Below, one piece after another: positions 34,301 to 40,770 of a stretch of DNA of 64,000 nucleotides; position 1 is the stretch's first letter, and every line of letters starts with the position of its first letter. Under the pieces are notes generated by a model. That model was given only the letters and a program-made list of their open reading frames with translations, was not told where the DNA came from and made no database searches. Made by a program: the position numbers and the translations under genes. The stretch lies in contig CAZAAW010000004.1 in NCBI GenBank assembly GCA_964483325.1, forward strand, positions 91,105-155,104, read 5' to 3'. The DNA is from CAZAAW01 sp964483325. Lineage in GTDB: Bacteria > Pseudomonadota > Alphaproteobacteria > Rhizobiales > Kaistiaceae.

Positions 34301-35233
34301 GTGGACGAGCTGTCGGACGCGGCGCAGACGGACGTCTGCGTCGTGCAGAATCACGCCATTGCCGATCGGGCGCAGGCGCAGGCTCTCCTCAGCCGGCTGG
34401 GCCGAACCGAAACCCGCCTTGTCGTCGACATCGACGATACGTTCGGGCTGGAGAGCTCGGCCGAAGCCGCCGACGCCCTCGACATGCTGCTCGCCGCCGC
34501 CGACCAGGCCTGGTTCGCCACGGCAGCCGGCGCTGCCGCGCGCGCCGGGCGGACCCGCCGGTCGGCAATCCTGCCCAACGCGCTCGATCCGCGCTTCTGG
34601 CGAAACTACGGCAGCCAGAAGCGGCCGCTGACCGGCCATGCGCCGATCCGCATGCTGATGATCACCGGCAGCGCGCACGACCCCGACATCGCGCTGATCC
34701 TTCCGGCCCTCGACCATCTCGCCGAGATCCATCCGGGAGCCTTTCAGCTGACGGTGCTGGGCGTGGCCCACGCCTTTTCCGAACGCCCGTGGCTGAACGT
34801 CCTGACGCCACCGCCGACGGAAATCATCCACCCGCGCTTCGCCCGCTGGATGGCCGCCCAAGGGCCCTTCGATATCGGCCTGGCGCCGCTGGCCGACACG
34901 CGCGCCAACCGCCTCAAGTCCGACCTGGCGTTTCTTGATTATGCGGCGCTCGGCGTGCTGCCGGTCCTCTCCGAGGTTCCGGCCTTTGGCGGCGATATCG
35001 CCGCCCGCAATCTCGCGGTCCTGGCCGCCAACACTGTCGAGAGCTGGATCGAGGTCCTGGACAAGATCCTCACGACGCCGCGTCCCTATGCGGCGATCGC
35101 CGGCGCGGCGACGGAGTATCTCTGGCAGGAGCGCAGCGTCGCCCGGCTGGCGGAAAGCCAGCAGCGGCTGCTCGGTGTTCGGGCTGGGAGCGGGAGGAGA
35201 GCGGCGGCAGACGGCCCCCTCATGGCCGAATGA
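31376..35233 (+). CDS. Four-domain glycosyltransferase with RgpF (rhamnan synthesis) N-terminus
   Basis: 1285 residues from GTG 31376, the first start after the previous stop; upstream in-frame sequence is a shadow. Residues 1-225 match RgpF-type rhamnan synthesis proteins (RLAIVAHLFYEDIAIDLLDR, VDAGRDVGSFLAAL, LFCKLHTKRG). Residues 280-335 carry two FD-x-x-WY units (NPLFHSAWYRAANPD, SPLFDVRTYKG). Residues 400-615 are GT2-like (LVSVVLVGTEAGPELENSLR). Residues 620-915 are CgeB-like GT-B (LLWLISHPDQVGFDEMDDYD, EYGFVSNRVFDVLAAEGALV). Residues 930-1275 form another GT-B-like unit (LVVDIDDTFGLESS). Several linkages could be made by one polypeptide. Last gene of the glycan operon. Confidence 0.83.
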   Translation: MRLAIVAHLFYEDIAIDLLDRIAAVAPDADLFVTGPVPFGPALRRRLEQHGNVRILPRVDAGRDVGSFLAALRVLAAEGYDLFCKLHTKRGLSPYASLWRAALLDGTLASRPQFEAVLRAFADEPRLLAAGPAEVYVSALQHMYRNAPQVERLARICFPARDLPPDWGFFAGTMFWGRVAHFARLTAPLDFKVTLETDPAVTDGATSHAFERLFGMVGMAPDARIGLIDGDAVNVYAAPGPLGDRLDQRLARRSLAATTAREASTPAAENPLIHYIRHADTTELDPNPLFHSAWYRAANPDAAANPLLHFREIGEAQNRNPSPLFDVRTYKGRHRSLLKAAGSLLAHHLEQAETLPASAASTVLIPEWPGPPRLDPAIERAFLAYVDALPEATRLEAAGRLVSVVLVGTEAGPELENSLRAVLLQTHTRLELLIAGPIGRRPLPGRLFADERIRWVGSDGDRPGGWRNDALAAARGELIAYLESGREWHRHFLETMVLFMEAEKLDAATALSRSESGGTSSFMGQQFDWQTCLDHNIVDLNTFVHRASLVRTLGGFDPALPRGATWELVLRYGRGRRVGFAPVLACESGGEAGADADLAVIPKLVHLRDDQSGTGDPAAALTLHIAIKTAAPRHATQEWGDAHFAEGLRAALTELGHEARIDFRGEWDNHRDTPDDVVIVLRGLIRYRPRPEEVNLLWLISHPDQVGFDEMDDYDQVCVASLSYARLLRHVLAKPVGALLQATDPGRFRPGQHDEAIEGEALFVGNGRGRERPMLRWAVEAGIDPVVFGEGWDDVLPEHLIAGGRIDNARLPGLYHDAGAVLNDHWEAMREYGFVSNRVFDVLAAEGALVSDEVSAIGELFGDAVPMVGDAAALAEAVRRLPDHNAQHLLADFVRQEHSFDRRAEQISAGIAGLLGLAAPAIRTVRRYQGETRPALRVHAIAGHTAFGFDAVAYLRLIAPMTHDSAHAIDFTVGRVDELSDAAQTDVCVVQNHAIADRAQAQALLSRLGRTETRLVVDIDDTFGLESSAEAADALDMLLAAADQAWFATAAGAAARAGRTRRSAILPNALDPRFWRNYGSQKRPLTGHAPIRMLMITGSAHDPDIALILPALDHLAEIHPGAFQLTVLGVAHAFSERPWLNVLTPPPTEIIHPRFARWMAAQGPFDIGLAPLADTRANRLKSDLAFLDYAALGVLPVLSEVPAFGGDIAARNLAVLAANTVESWIEVLDKILTTPRPYAAIAGAATEYLWQERSVARLAESQQRLLGVRAGSGRRAAADGPLMAE

Positions 35234-35319
35234 CGTCTGCCGCTATCCTCATGCAGTCTCACTGAGACCGCGGAGTTCTTGAACCGGGGGCGGAACGACC
35301 GTCCCCGACTCCGATCCGA

Positions 35320-35577
35320 TCAATAGACCGGCGGTTCGCCGTCGAGGCCGTTCAGGTTTCCATTTGCCGGCTGGACAAGGTCGACCAGACGCTCCAGGGC
35401 GATTGTCGAGCAGGGATCTTCCCTGCGGCTGGCAATCTCCTGCAGCTGCTGGATGTCCGTGGACATCTGGATCAGACGGCACTCCTCCCGGAACTGCGCC
35501 TCGGCTGGTGACATGCCGAGGCTGGCTCCGAAAGCCAGGACGCTGAGCGTTGTCAGAAGGGTACTCTTCGGGGACAT
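35320..35577 (-). CDS. Small exported hypothetical protein
   Basis: 85 residues. The N-terminal 27 residues form a signal peptide (SPKSTLLTTLSVLAFGASLG, then MSPAEAQ). The mature part has two cysteines (EECRLI and EDPCSTI) that could form a disulfide, and ends GLDGEPPVY. ATG 35577 was chosen because it begins directly at the signal; the frame is open to 35655, with other ATGs at 35589 and 35622. No family recognised. It converges on the glycan operon with an 86-base gap. Confidence 0.6.
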   Translation of the reverse strand: MSPKSTLLTTLSVLAFGASLGMSPAEAQFREECRLIQMSTDIQQLQEIASRREDPCSTIALERLVDLVQPANGNLNGLDGEPPVY

Positions 35578-35924
35578 CCTAAACACCATTTGAAACAGAG
35601 ACGCGTCTGTCTCCGCCGCCATCCGGGTATACGATCTTAGAGAAGATTGAGTCAACTTTGAAATAAAGCCGCGCAGTGCGGCAGAACGGCCAAAGCCGCC
35701 TCCCGGCCGCTTTTCCCCAGAAATCCTAGGCTTTCAGCTCGACGTCGCTGACAGCGCCGAAGGCACCCTCACCGGCCTTTCGATCAGTTTACTACAAATA
35801 ATTTCAAATTTTAAAGAAGTTCATGGCGCAGATTTTATGCTTTGCGCCGAACGAATATTAACCAGGTAGACTACAAGCACACCACGTAAGAGAAACGTTT
35901 ACTTGCAGTCTCTAGGACAGGGCC
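35578..35924. other. Divergent intergenic region, A+T-rich
   Basis: This 347-base gap lies between the small exported protein (minus) and the C93 peptidase (plus). Bases 35781-35860 are the most A+T-rich stretch in the window (ACAAATAATTTCAAATTT and similar), so promoters for both genes are probably here. I cannot name a convincing -35/-10 pair. No RNA gene or long hairpin is evident. Confidence 0.5.
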
Positions 35925-36653
35925 ATGAGCAACACGCGTCGTACAACCAGAAATTTCATCGCCGCGACGGCCGCCATTACGGTCCTCGCCTGCACACACA
36001 CGTCGATGGCGGCCCAGCCGGAGCGCGGACTGCCCTCGATCTCCCGCGATGCCATGCTGGGCATCAATGCGGCGACCTTCAGCGCCAGCCAGATGTCGAA
36101 GTGGCAAGAGCTCGCCAGCCGCCACCAGGCGCGGCGCGGCGCGGCGTGGACGGCCACCATCACCCGGCTTCGCGCGGCGCCGCAGGGCAACCTGCTGCAG
36201 GCCGTCAATGCCGAAATCAATAAGGCCCGCTACGTTTCCGACCAGCAGAACTGGGGCAAGGCGGACTACTGGGCGGCGCCGGCTGACCTCCTAGCGCGCG
36301 GCGGTGATTGCGAGGATTTCGCCGCGGCGAAGTATTTCGCGCTGAAGGAGCTCGGCATTCCGGCCGCGCGCATGCGCATGCTGATCACCCGCGACCATGC
36401 CGTGCTGGTCGTCGACACCGCCGACGGTCCGGTGGTGCTCGATAACCTGCGGCCGCAGACATACCGGCTGAATTCGAGCCTCGTCTCGCGGGCCGTCTTC
36501 GCCCTCAACGACCGCACCTGGTGGGTCAGCGTCGGCGGCCGCCAGGGCGCGACGCAGGTCGCGGACCGGTCGGCGCGCGCTCTTGGCGCCGCGACGCAGC
36601 CGCGCTCGGCCCGGCCGACCCAGTCGGCCCTGCCCGAGGGAAGCCCCTTCTAA
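35925..36653 (+). CDS. Transglutaminase-like cysteine peptidase (BTLCP, peptidase C93)
   Basis: 242 residues with a signal peptide (residues 9-30, RNFIAATAAITVLACTHTSM). The catalytic triad of bacterial transglutaminase-like cysteine proteinases is visible: Cys in RGGDCEDFAAAKYFA (near residue 128), His in ITRDHAVLVVD (near 162) and Asp in PVVLDNLRP (near 175). LapG, the periplasmic protease that frees RTX adhesins, belongs to the same family, so cleavage of a cell-surface protein is possible, but no LapA or LapD gene is in view. The C-terminus is Arg/Ser/Thr-rich and probably disordered. It is monocistronic and followed by a strong terminator. Confidence 0.88.
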   Translation: MSNTRRTTRNFIAATAAITVLACTHTSMAAQPERGLPSISRDAMLGINAATFSASQMSKWQELASRHQARRGAAWTATITRLRAAPQGNLLQAVNAEINKARYVSDQQNWGKADYWAAPADLLARGGDCEDFAAAKYFALKELGIPAARMRMLITRDHAVLVVDTADGPVVLDNLRPQTYRLNSSLVSRAVFALNDRTWWVSVGGRQGATQVADRSARALGAATQPRSARPTQSALPEGSPF

Positions 36654-36682
36654 AGGGTACGGCCTGACATCATCCGACTTCG

Positions 36683-36715
36683 AAACGCCCCTCCTGCCGG
36701 GGCGTTTCTGCTTCT
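36683..36715. terminator. Terminator between the C93 peptidase and the 8-oxoguanine deaminase
   Basis: AAACGCCCC (36683-36691) pairs exactly with GGGGCGTTT (36699-36707) over the 7-base loop TCCTGCC, followed by the T-rich CTGCTTCT on the plus strand. The A-rich left flank lets it work weakly on the minus strand too, which suits two convergent genes. Confidence 0.8.
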
Positions 36716-36732
36716 AGTGTCTCCGCGCGCTC

Positions 36733-38076
36733 CTAAAGCGCCGCGAGGAAGGCCTTGGCGGCCTCGCCGTGCTCATGCCGCAGGCGCGGCAGGTCGGCGC
36801 CGGGCGGCACGCCGTCCTCGACGCGCCAGACGCCCTGCACCATCACTCGATCCGCCCTGTGGGCGCCGCACAGCACCAGCGCCGCCAGCGGATCGCCGGC
36901 ACCGGAAAAGCGCAGTTCATCCAGCGTGAACAGGGCAAGATCCGCCTGCTTGCCGATGGCGATCGTGCCGATGTCGTCGCGGCCGAGGCAGCGCGCCGAG
37001 CCTTCCGTCGCCCAGCGATAGGCGTCGCGATCGGTGACCGATGGCGCGTCATAGGTGAGGCGGTTGAGCATCAGCGCGTGGCGCACGCTCTCCATCAGGT
37101 TGGAATTGTCGTTCGACGCCGATCCGTCGACGCCGAGACCGACCGCGCAGCCCGCCGCCTCGAGCTCCCTGGTGCGGCATTGCCCGGAGGCGAGGACCAT
37201 GTTCGACGTCGGGCAGTGGCAGATGCCGACGCGATGCCGGCCCAGCCGGCGCACTTCCTCATCGTCGAAATGCACCCCATGAGCCAGCCAGACGCGGTCG
37301 CTGAGCCAGCCGCATTGCTCCAGATAGTCGACCGGCCGGCAGCTAAAACGCTCCAGGCAGTACTCGATCTCGTCCTGCGTCTCGCCGAGATGGGTGTGCA
37401 GGCGGCATTGGAAGCGCTCGGCCAGCCCGGCGGTATCGACCATCAGGCGCTTGGTCACCGTGAACAGCGCACAGGGCGCCAGCGCCACCTGCAGCATGGC
37501 GCCGTCGCGCCGGTCGTGGAAGCGGGCGAGAACGCGCTCGCAGTCGGCGAGAATGGCGTCCTCGTCCTGGACGACGCCGTCGGGCGGCTGCGCGCCATCC
37601 TTCTGCGACAGGTTCATCGAGCCGCGTGTCAGCGTCATGCGGATGCCGAGCCGCGCCGCTTCCTCGGCCTGGATGTCCATCGCCGCTTCCAGGCCGGCGG
37701 GGTAGAGGTAGTGATGGTCCGACGTGCAGGTGCAGCCGGACATCAGCAGTTCGGTCAGGGCGAGGCGGGTCGCCAGGCGGAAGGCCTCCGGCGTGACGCC
37801 GCGACCCCAGATCGGATAGAGCGCCTGCAGCCACGGAAAGAGCGGCTTGTTGATCGCCGCCGGATGCGCCCGGGTCAGCGTCTGGAAGAAATGATGATGG
37901 GCATTGACCAGCCCGGGAATGACGACATGGCGGCCGGCATCGTAGACCGCATCGACCGGCGCCGCCGGCTCGGTGCCCTGCGCGACAAGCTCGACGATGC
38001 GGCCGTTCTCGACCACGAGGCCGCGCTCGGCCTTCTCGGCCAGGATGGCAAGCGGGTCCTTGATCCACAGGCGCAT
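36733..38076 (-). CDS. 8-oxoguanine deaminase (amidohydrolase)
   Basis: 447 residues, amidohydrolase superfamily, COG0402 type. Metal and catalytic residues are visible: GLVNAHHHFFQTLTRAHP (residues 55-72), LHTHLGE (near 215), AHGVHFDDEE (near 247) and the aspartate in GLGVDGSASNDNSNLMESV (near 305). The Leu/Phe-rich MKPLFPWLQALYPIW-like segment and SGCTCTSDHHYLYP fit the 8-oxoguanine deaminase group, which converts 8-oxoguanine to urate with release of ammonia. Chlorohydrolases and guanine deaminase are relatives. ATG 38076 starts at the conserved RLWIKDPLAI. It is followed upstream by a RidA gene, a common partner for enzymes that release imines or enamines. Confidence 0.87.
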   Translation of the reverse strand: MRLWIKDPLAILAEKAERGLVVENGRIVELVAQGTEPAAPVDAVYDAGRHVVIPGLVNAHHHFFQTLTRAHPAAINKPLFPWLQALYPIWGRGVTPEAFRLATRLALTELLMSGCTCTSDHHYLYPAGLEAAMDIQAEEAARLGIRMTLTRGSMNLSQKDGAQPPDGVVQDEDAILADCERVLARFHDRRDGAMLQVALAPCALFTVTKRLMVDTAGLAERFQCRLHTHLGETQDEIEYCLERFSCRPVDYLEQCGWLSDRVWLAHGVHFDDEEVRRLGRHRVGICHCPTSNMVLASGQCRTRELEAAGCAVGLGVDGSASNDNSNLMESVRHALMLNRLTYDAPSVTDRDAYRWATEGSARCLGRDDIGTIAIGKQADLALFTLDELRFSGAGDPLAALVLCGAHRADRVMVQGVWRVEDGVPPGADLPRLRHEHGEAAKAFLAAL

Positions 38077-38108
38077 GGCTTCCGATCCTCCGGCTGGTGC
38101 GGGCGCCG

Positions 38109-38498
38109 CTAGTCTGCCCGCGCCGCGATGGCCTCGACCTCGACGACGAATTCCGGCCGCGAGAAGCCGCCGACGATTATCAACGTCGAGGCCGGCGGCG
38201 GCGCCGTCACGTAGCGGTCGCGCACCACCATATATCCCGCCAGATGCTCGCGGCCGCTGACATAGGCATTGAGGCGCACGAGATCGGCAAGCGCCATCCC
38301 CGCCTCCGCCAGGATCGCCCGGATATTGTCGAAGCAGAGGGCGGTCTGCTCCTCCACCGTCGGCGGCACCCAGCCATTGGCGGCGACGCCGAGCTGGCCT
38401 GAGCAGAAGACCAGCCGGGCCGGCGTGGTGACCTGCACGGCATGGCTGTATCCCGCCATCGGCGACGGCATCTTGCGAGGCGTCAGGTGACGAAGCAT
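38109..38498 (-). CDS. RidA family protein (YjgF/YER057c/UK114)
   Basis: About 129 residues. Core motifs of the RidA fold are seen: ARLVFCSGQLGVAANG (near residue 27), TALCFDNIRAILAEAGMAL and the C-terminal SRPEFVVEVEAIAA with the conserved Glu. The usual arginine of the deaminase active site, expected in an R-hydrophobic segment, is not clearly in place, so this may be a divergent subgroup (Rid4-7) rather than archetypal RidA. ATG 38498 is chosen; 38525 is also in frame. It precedes the 8-oxoguanine deaminase by 32 bases, so the two are probably cotranscribed. It is divergent from the ABC importer operon. Confidence 0.82.
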   Translation of the reverse strand: MLRHLTPRKMPSPMAGYSHAVQVTTPARLVFCSGQLGVAANGWVPPTVEEQTALCFDNIRAILAEAGMALADLVRLNAYVSGREHLAGYMVVRDRYVTAPPPASTLIIVGGFSRPEFVVEVEAIAARAD

Positions 38499-38710
38499 CG
38501 ATTTTTGAGCTGGAGGCCGCCACAAAGCCTATGACAGGCCTCGCACAACGCACAAGAGCAAGCGTGAGCGCTGCAACACCCGGGAGCGTTTTCCTGTGCA
38601 TGGTCTGCCGGCTTCTTCCGCCGGTCGGCCCGCTATCATAAGATCGCCCGCCGTCACAGCCGGGAGGAAACGCCCAGGCCTGCGCCGCATGGTCCAAAGC
38701 GGCGGATATG

Positions 38711-38725
38711 CGTGCCAGTGGCACG
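38711..38725. promoter_or_regulatory. Perfect 15-base palindrome, operator candidate
   Basis: CGTGCCA-G-TGGCACG is exactly symmetric, 101 bases upstream of the binding-protein ATG. Perfect odd-length palindromes of this size in a divergent promoter region usually bind a dimeric repressor or activator. The regulator is not identified; the MarR gene at 45061 is a candidate by position only. Confidence 0.6.
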
Positions 38726-38728
38726 CCT

Positions 38729-38754
38729 CTTGCCACAAGACCTTGCCACAAGAC
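38729..38754. repeat. Two tandem 13-base copies of CTTGCCACAAGAC
   Basis: Two identical, directly adjacent copies occur at 38729-38741 and 38742-38754. Each contains the small palindrome CTTG-cca-CAAG and the TGCCA core shared with the larger palindrome 4 bases to the left. Together they look like a cluster of binding sites rather than a random duplication, although a recent 13-base slippage is also possible. Confidence 0.6.
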
Positions 38755-38825
38755 GGGGAATTGCCCGGATGGCCCGGGCCCTGCGGCAGCATCGCCGCGA
38801 TCATCTTTTTTGGGGGACAGAATCG

Positions 38826-39866
38826 ATGCGCGCATTCCCGACAGCTGCCCGCTCCGGCAGGGCCGTCTGGCTGGCTCTGGCCGTCGCCCTGGGCGCAGGG
38901 CTCACGGCTTCGGCCGGCCCGGCCCAGGCACTCGACGAGGTCAGTTTCGGCACCAACTGGCTCGCCGAAGCCGAGCATGGCGGCTTCTACCAGGCCGTCG
39001 CCGACGGCACTTACGAGAAATATGGCCTGAAGGTCACCATCGTGCCGGGCGGGCCGCAGGCGAACGGACGGGCGCTGCTGCTGGCCGACAAGATCCAGTT
39101 CTTCATGGCCGGCAACATGCTCGCCCCGATGAACGCCCGCGAGCAGGAAATTCCCGTCGTAGAGGTGGCGGCCATCTTCCAGAAGGAGCCGCAGGTTCTC
39201 ATCGCCCATCCCGACGCCGGGGTGGAGACGTTCGAGGATCTGGCGAAGCTGCCAACCATCTTCATGGGCGCCGAGATCTTCTCCAGCGCCTTCCAGTGGA
39301 TGAAGTCCGCCTATCCGGGCTTCCGCGACGAGCAGTACAAGCCTTACGGCTTCAACCCCGGCCCCTTCCTCGCCGACAAGAATTCGGCGCAGCAAGGCTA
39401 TGTGACGTCCGAGCCCTTCGCCATCGAGCAGCAGGGCGGCTTCAAGCCGAGGGTCTTCCTGCTCGCCGATGCCGGCTTCAACACCCAGTCGACGATGATC
39501 GAGGTGCGGCGCGACTATCTCGAAGCGCACCGCGACATCGTGCAGCGCTTCGTCGATGCTTCCATCATCGGCTGGTACAACTATCTCTACGGCGACAACA
39601 GTGCGGCCAACGCCCTGATCAAGGCCGACAATCCGGAAATGACCGACGCGCAGATCGCCTTCACCATCAACGCCATGAAGGAATACGGCCTGCTCGAGTC
39701 CGGCATCGCCCTGGAAAAGGGCATCGGCTGCTTCGACGATGCCCAGGTGGCGTCGTTCTACGACAAGATGGTCAAGGCAGGCGTGCTGCAGCCCGGCCTT
39801 GACGTGAGCACGCTCTACACCAATGAGTTCGTCTGCAAGGGCGTCGGCATGGACCTGCGCCACTAG
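38826..39866 (+). CDS. ABC transporter binding protein, NMT1/THI5-like
   Basis: 346 residues. Signal peptide at about residues 1-36 (AVWLALAVALGAGLTASAGP, cut after AQA). The mature part starts LDEVSFGTNWLAEAEHGGFY and QAVADGTYEKYGLKVTIVPG, the classic opening of SsuA/TauA/THI5-like binding proteins. This family includes carriers for pyrimidines, thiamine precursors, riboflavin, sulfonates and nitrate. With deaminases for nucleobases on both sides, an N-heterocyclic ligand is likely, though unproven. GGGGGAC precedes ATG 38826. A strong terminator follows, so this gene should be expressed well above the membrane subunits. Confidence 0.9.
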   Translation: MRAFPTAARSGRAVWLALAVALGAGLTASAGPAQALDEVSFGTNWLAEAEHGGFYQAVADGTYEKYGLKVTIVPGGPQANGRALLLADKIQFFMAGNMLAPMNAREQEIPVVEVAAIFQKEPQVLIAHPDAGVETFEDLAKLPTIFMGAEIFSSAFQWMKSAYPGFRDEQYKPYGFNPGPFLADKNSAQQGYVTSEPFAIEQQGGFKPRVFLLADAGFNTQSTMIEVRRDYLEAHRDIVQRFVDASIIGWYNYLYGDNSAANALIKADNPEMTDAQIAFTINAMKEYGLLESGIALEKGIGCFDDAQVASFYDKMVKAGVLQPGLDVSTLYTNEFVCKGVGMDLRH

Positions 39867-39880
39867 CATCGCTTCTCACC

Positions 39881-39915
39881 GGAGGCAGCCGGGAGGCTGC
39901 CTCCCTTTTATTTTC
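39881..39915 (+). terminator. Intrinsic terminator between binding-protein and ATPase genes
   Basis: GGAGGCAGCC (39881-39890) pairs exactly with GGCTGCCTCC (39895-39904) over the loop GGGA, followed by CTTTTATTTTC. This is a complete intrinsic terminator placed inside the operon, 14 bases after the binding-protein stop and 10 bases before the ATPase start at 39925. It should let only part of the transcripts continue. Confidence 0.88.
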
Positions 39916-39924
39916 AGGACTGCC

Positions 39925-40770
39925 GTGCCGGTTACCGTTCCAAGCCTCAAGCAACCGCCGCAATCCGCCGGTTCGCCGGCGCGGCCGCTGGTGTCGCTGC
40001 GCTCCGTTTCCAAGGTCTTCGCCAACGGCACCTTGGCGCTCAAGGACATGTCACTGGACGTGCCGCAGGGCGAGTTCGTCAGCCTGCTGGGGCCGTCTGG
40101 CTGCGGCAAGTCGACGGCGCTGCGCCTCATCGCCGGCCTTGGCGAGCCGACCTCCGGCAGCGTGGAATGGCCCGGCGACAGGGTCGCGGCCGCCGGCCGG
40201 CCGGACCGCGAGATCGGCTTCGTCTTCCAGGATCCGACGCTGATGCCGTGGGCCACGGTGTTCAACAATGTCTGGCTGCCGATGCGTCTCAAGGGCATCC
40301 GCAAGGCGCAGGCGCGCGACGCGGTCATGGAATCGCTGAAGCTTGTCGGCCTCGAGCAGTTCGCCGGCGCCTATCCGCGGGAGTTGTCGGGCGGCATGAA
40401 GATGCGCGTCTCGATCGCCCGGGCGCTGGTGATGCGGCCGCGGCTCCTGCTCATGGACGAGCCCTTCGCGGCACTCGACGAGATCACCCGCATGAAGCTC
40501 AATGACGAGCTTCTGGGATTGTGGGAGCGGTTCGGCTGGACCGTCGTCTTCGTCACCCACTCCGTCTACGAATCGGTCTACCTGTCGACGCGGCTCGTCG
40601 TCATGGCGGCGCGGCCGGGGCGCGTCTTCCGCATCATGCCGATCGACGCTCCGCATCCGCGCGACGAGAATTTCCGCGCCACGACGCTCTATGCCGAGGA
40701 GTGCCGCCGGGCTTCGGAGGCGCTGCTCGGCGCCATCGCCAGCGGCCCGCAGGCCTCTGTCGCCTCATGA
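39925..40770 (+). CDS. ABC transporter ATPase (SsuB/TauB type)
   Basis: 281 residues from GTG 39925. Walker A is GPSGCGKST (near residue 54), the Q-loop GFVFQDPTLMPWATVFNNVW, the signature LSGGMKMRVSIARAL, Walker B LLLMDEPFAALDE and the switch histidine VTHSVYESVYL. GTG is chosen because AGGAC lies just upstream, after the terminator tail; the longer in-frame ATG at 39823 would start inside the binding-protein gene. Overlaps the permease start by 4 bases (ATGA). Confidence 0.9.
   Translation: MPVTVPSLKQPPQSAGSPARPLVSLRSVSKVFANGTLALKDMSLDVPQGEFVSLLGPSGCGKSTALRLIAGLGEPTSGSVEWPGDRVAAAGRPDREIGFVFQDPTLMPWATVFNNVWLPMRLKGIRKAQARDAVMESLKLVGLEQFAGAYPRELSGGMKMRVSIARALVMRPRLLLMDEPFAALDEITRMKLNDELLGLWERFGWTVVFVTHSVYESVYLSTRLVVMAARPGRVFRIMPIDAPHPRDENFRATTLYAEECRRASEALLGAIASGPQASVAS

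Larger units (their letters stand above)
38499..38825. other. Divergent control region of the nucleobase island
   Basis: This 327-base gap separates the minus-strand RidA/8-oxoguanine deaminase pair from the plus-strand ABC operon. The distal part (38711-38754) holds three palindromes listed separately; the right end carries TTTTTTGGGGGACAG, a T-run plus ribosome site for the binding-protein gene. The remainder (38499-38700) shows no gene or RNA that I can support. Confidence 0.6.

Noticed and set aside
31319..34861. A very long open frame on the minus strand (1180 codons) opposite the four-domain glycosyltransferase
   Set aside because: Composition is Gly/Asp/Arg/Gln-rich without any recognisable fold; it mirrors the G+C-biased third positions of the true plus-strand gene.
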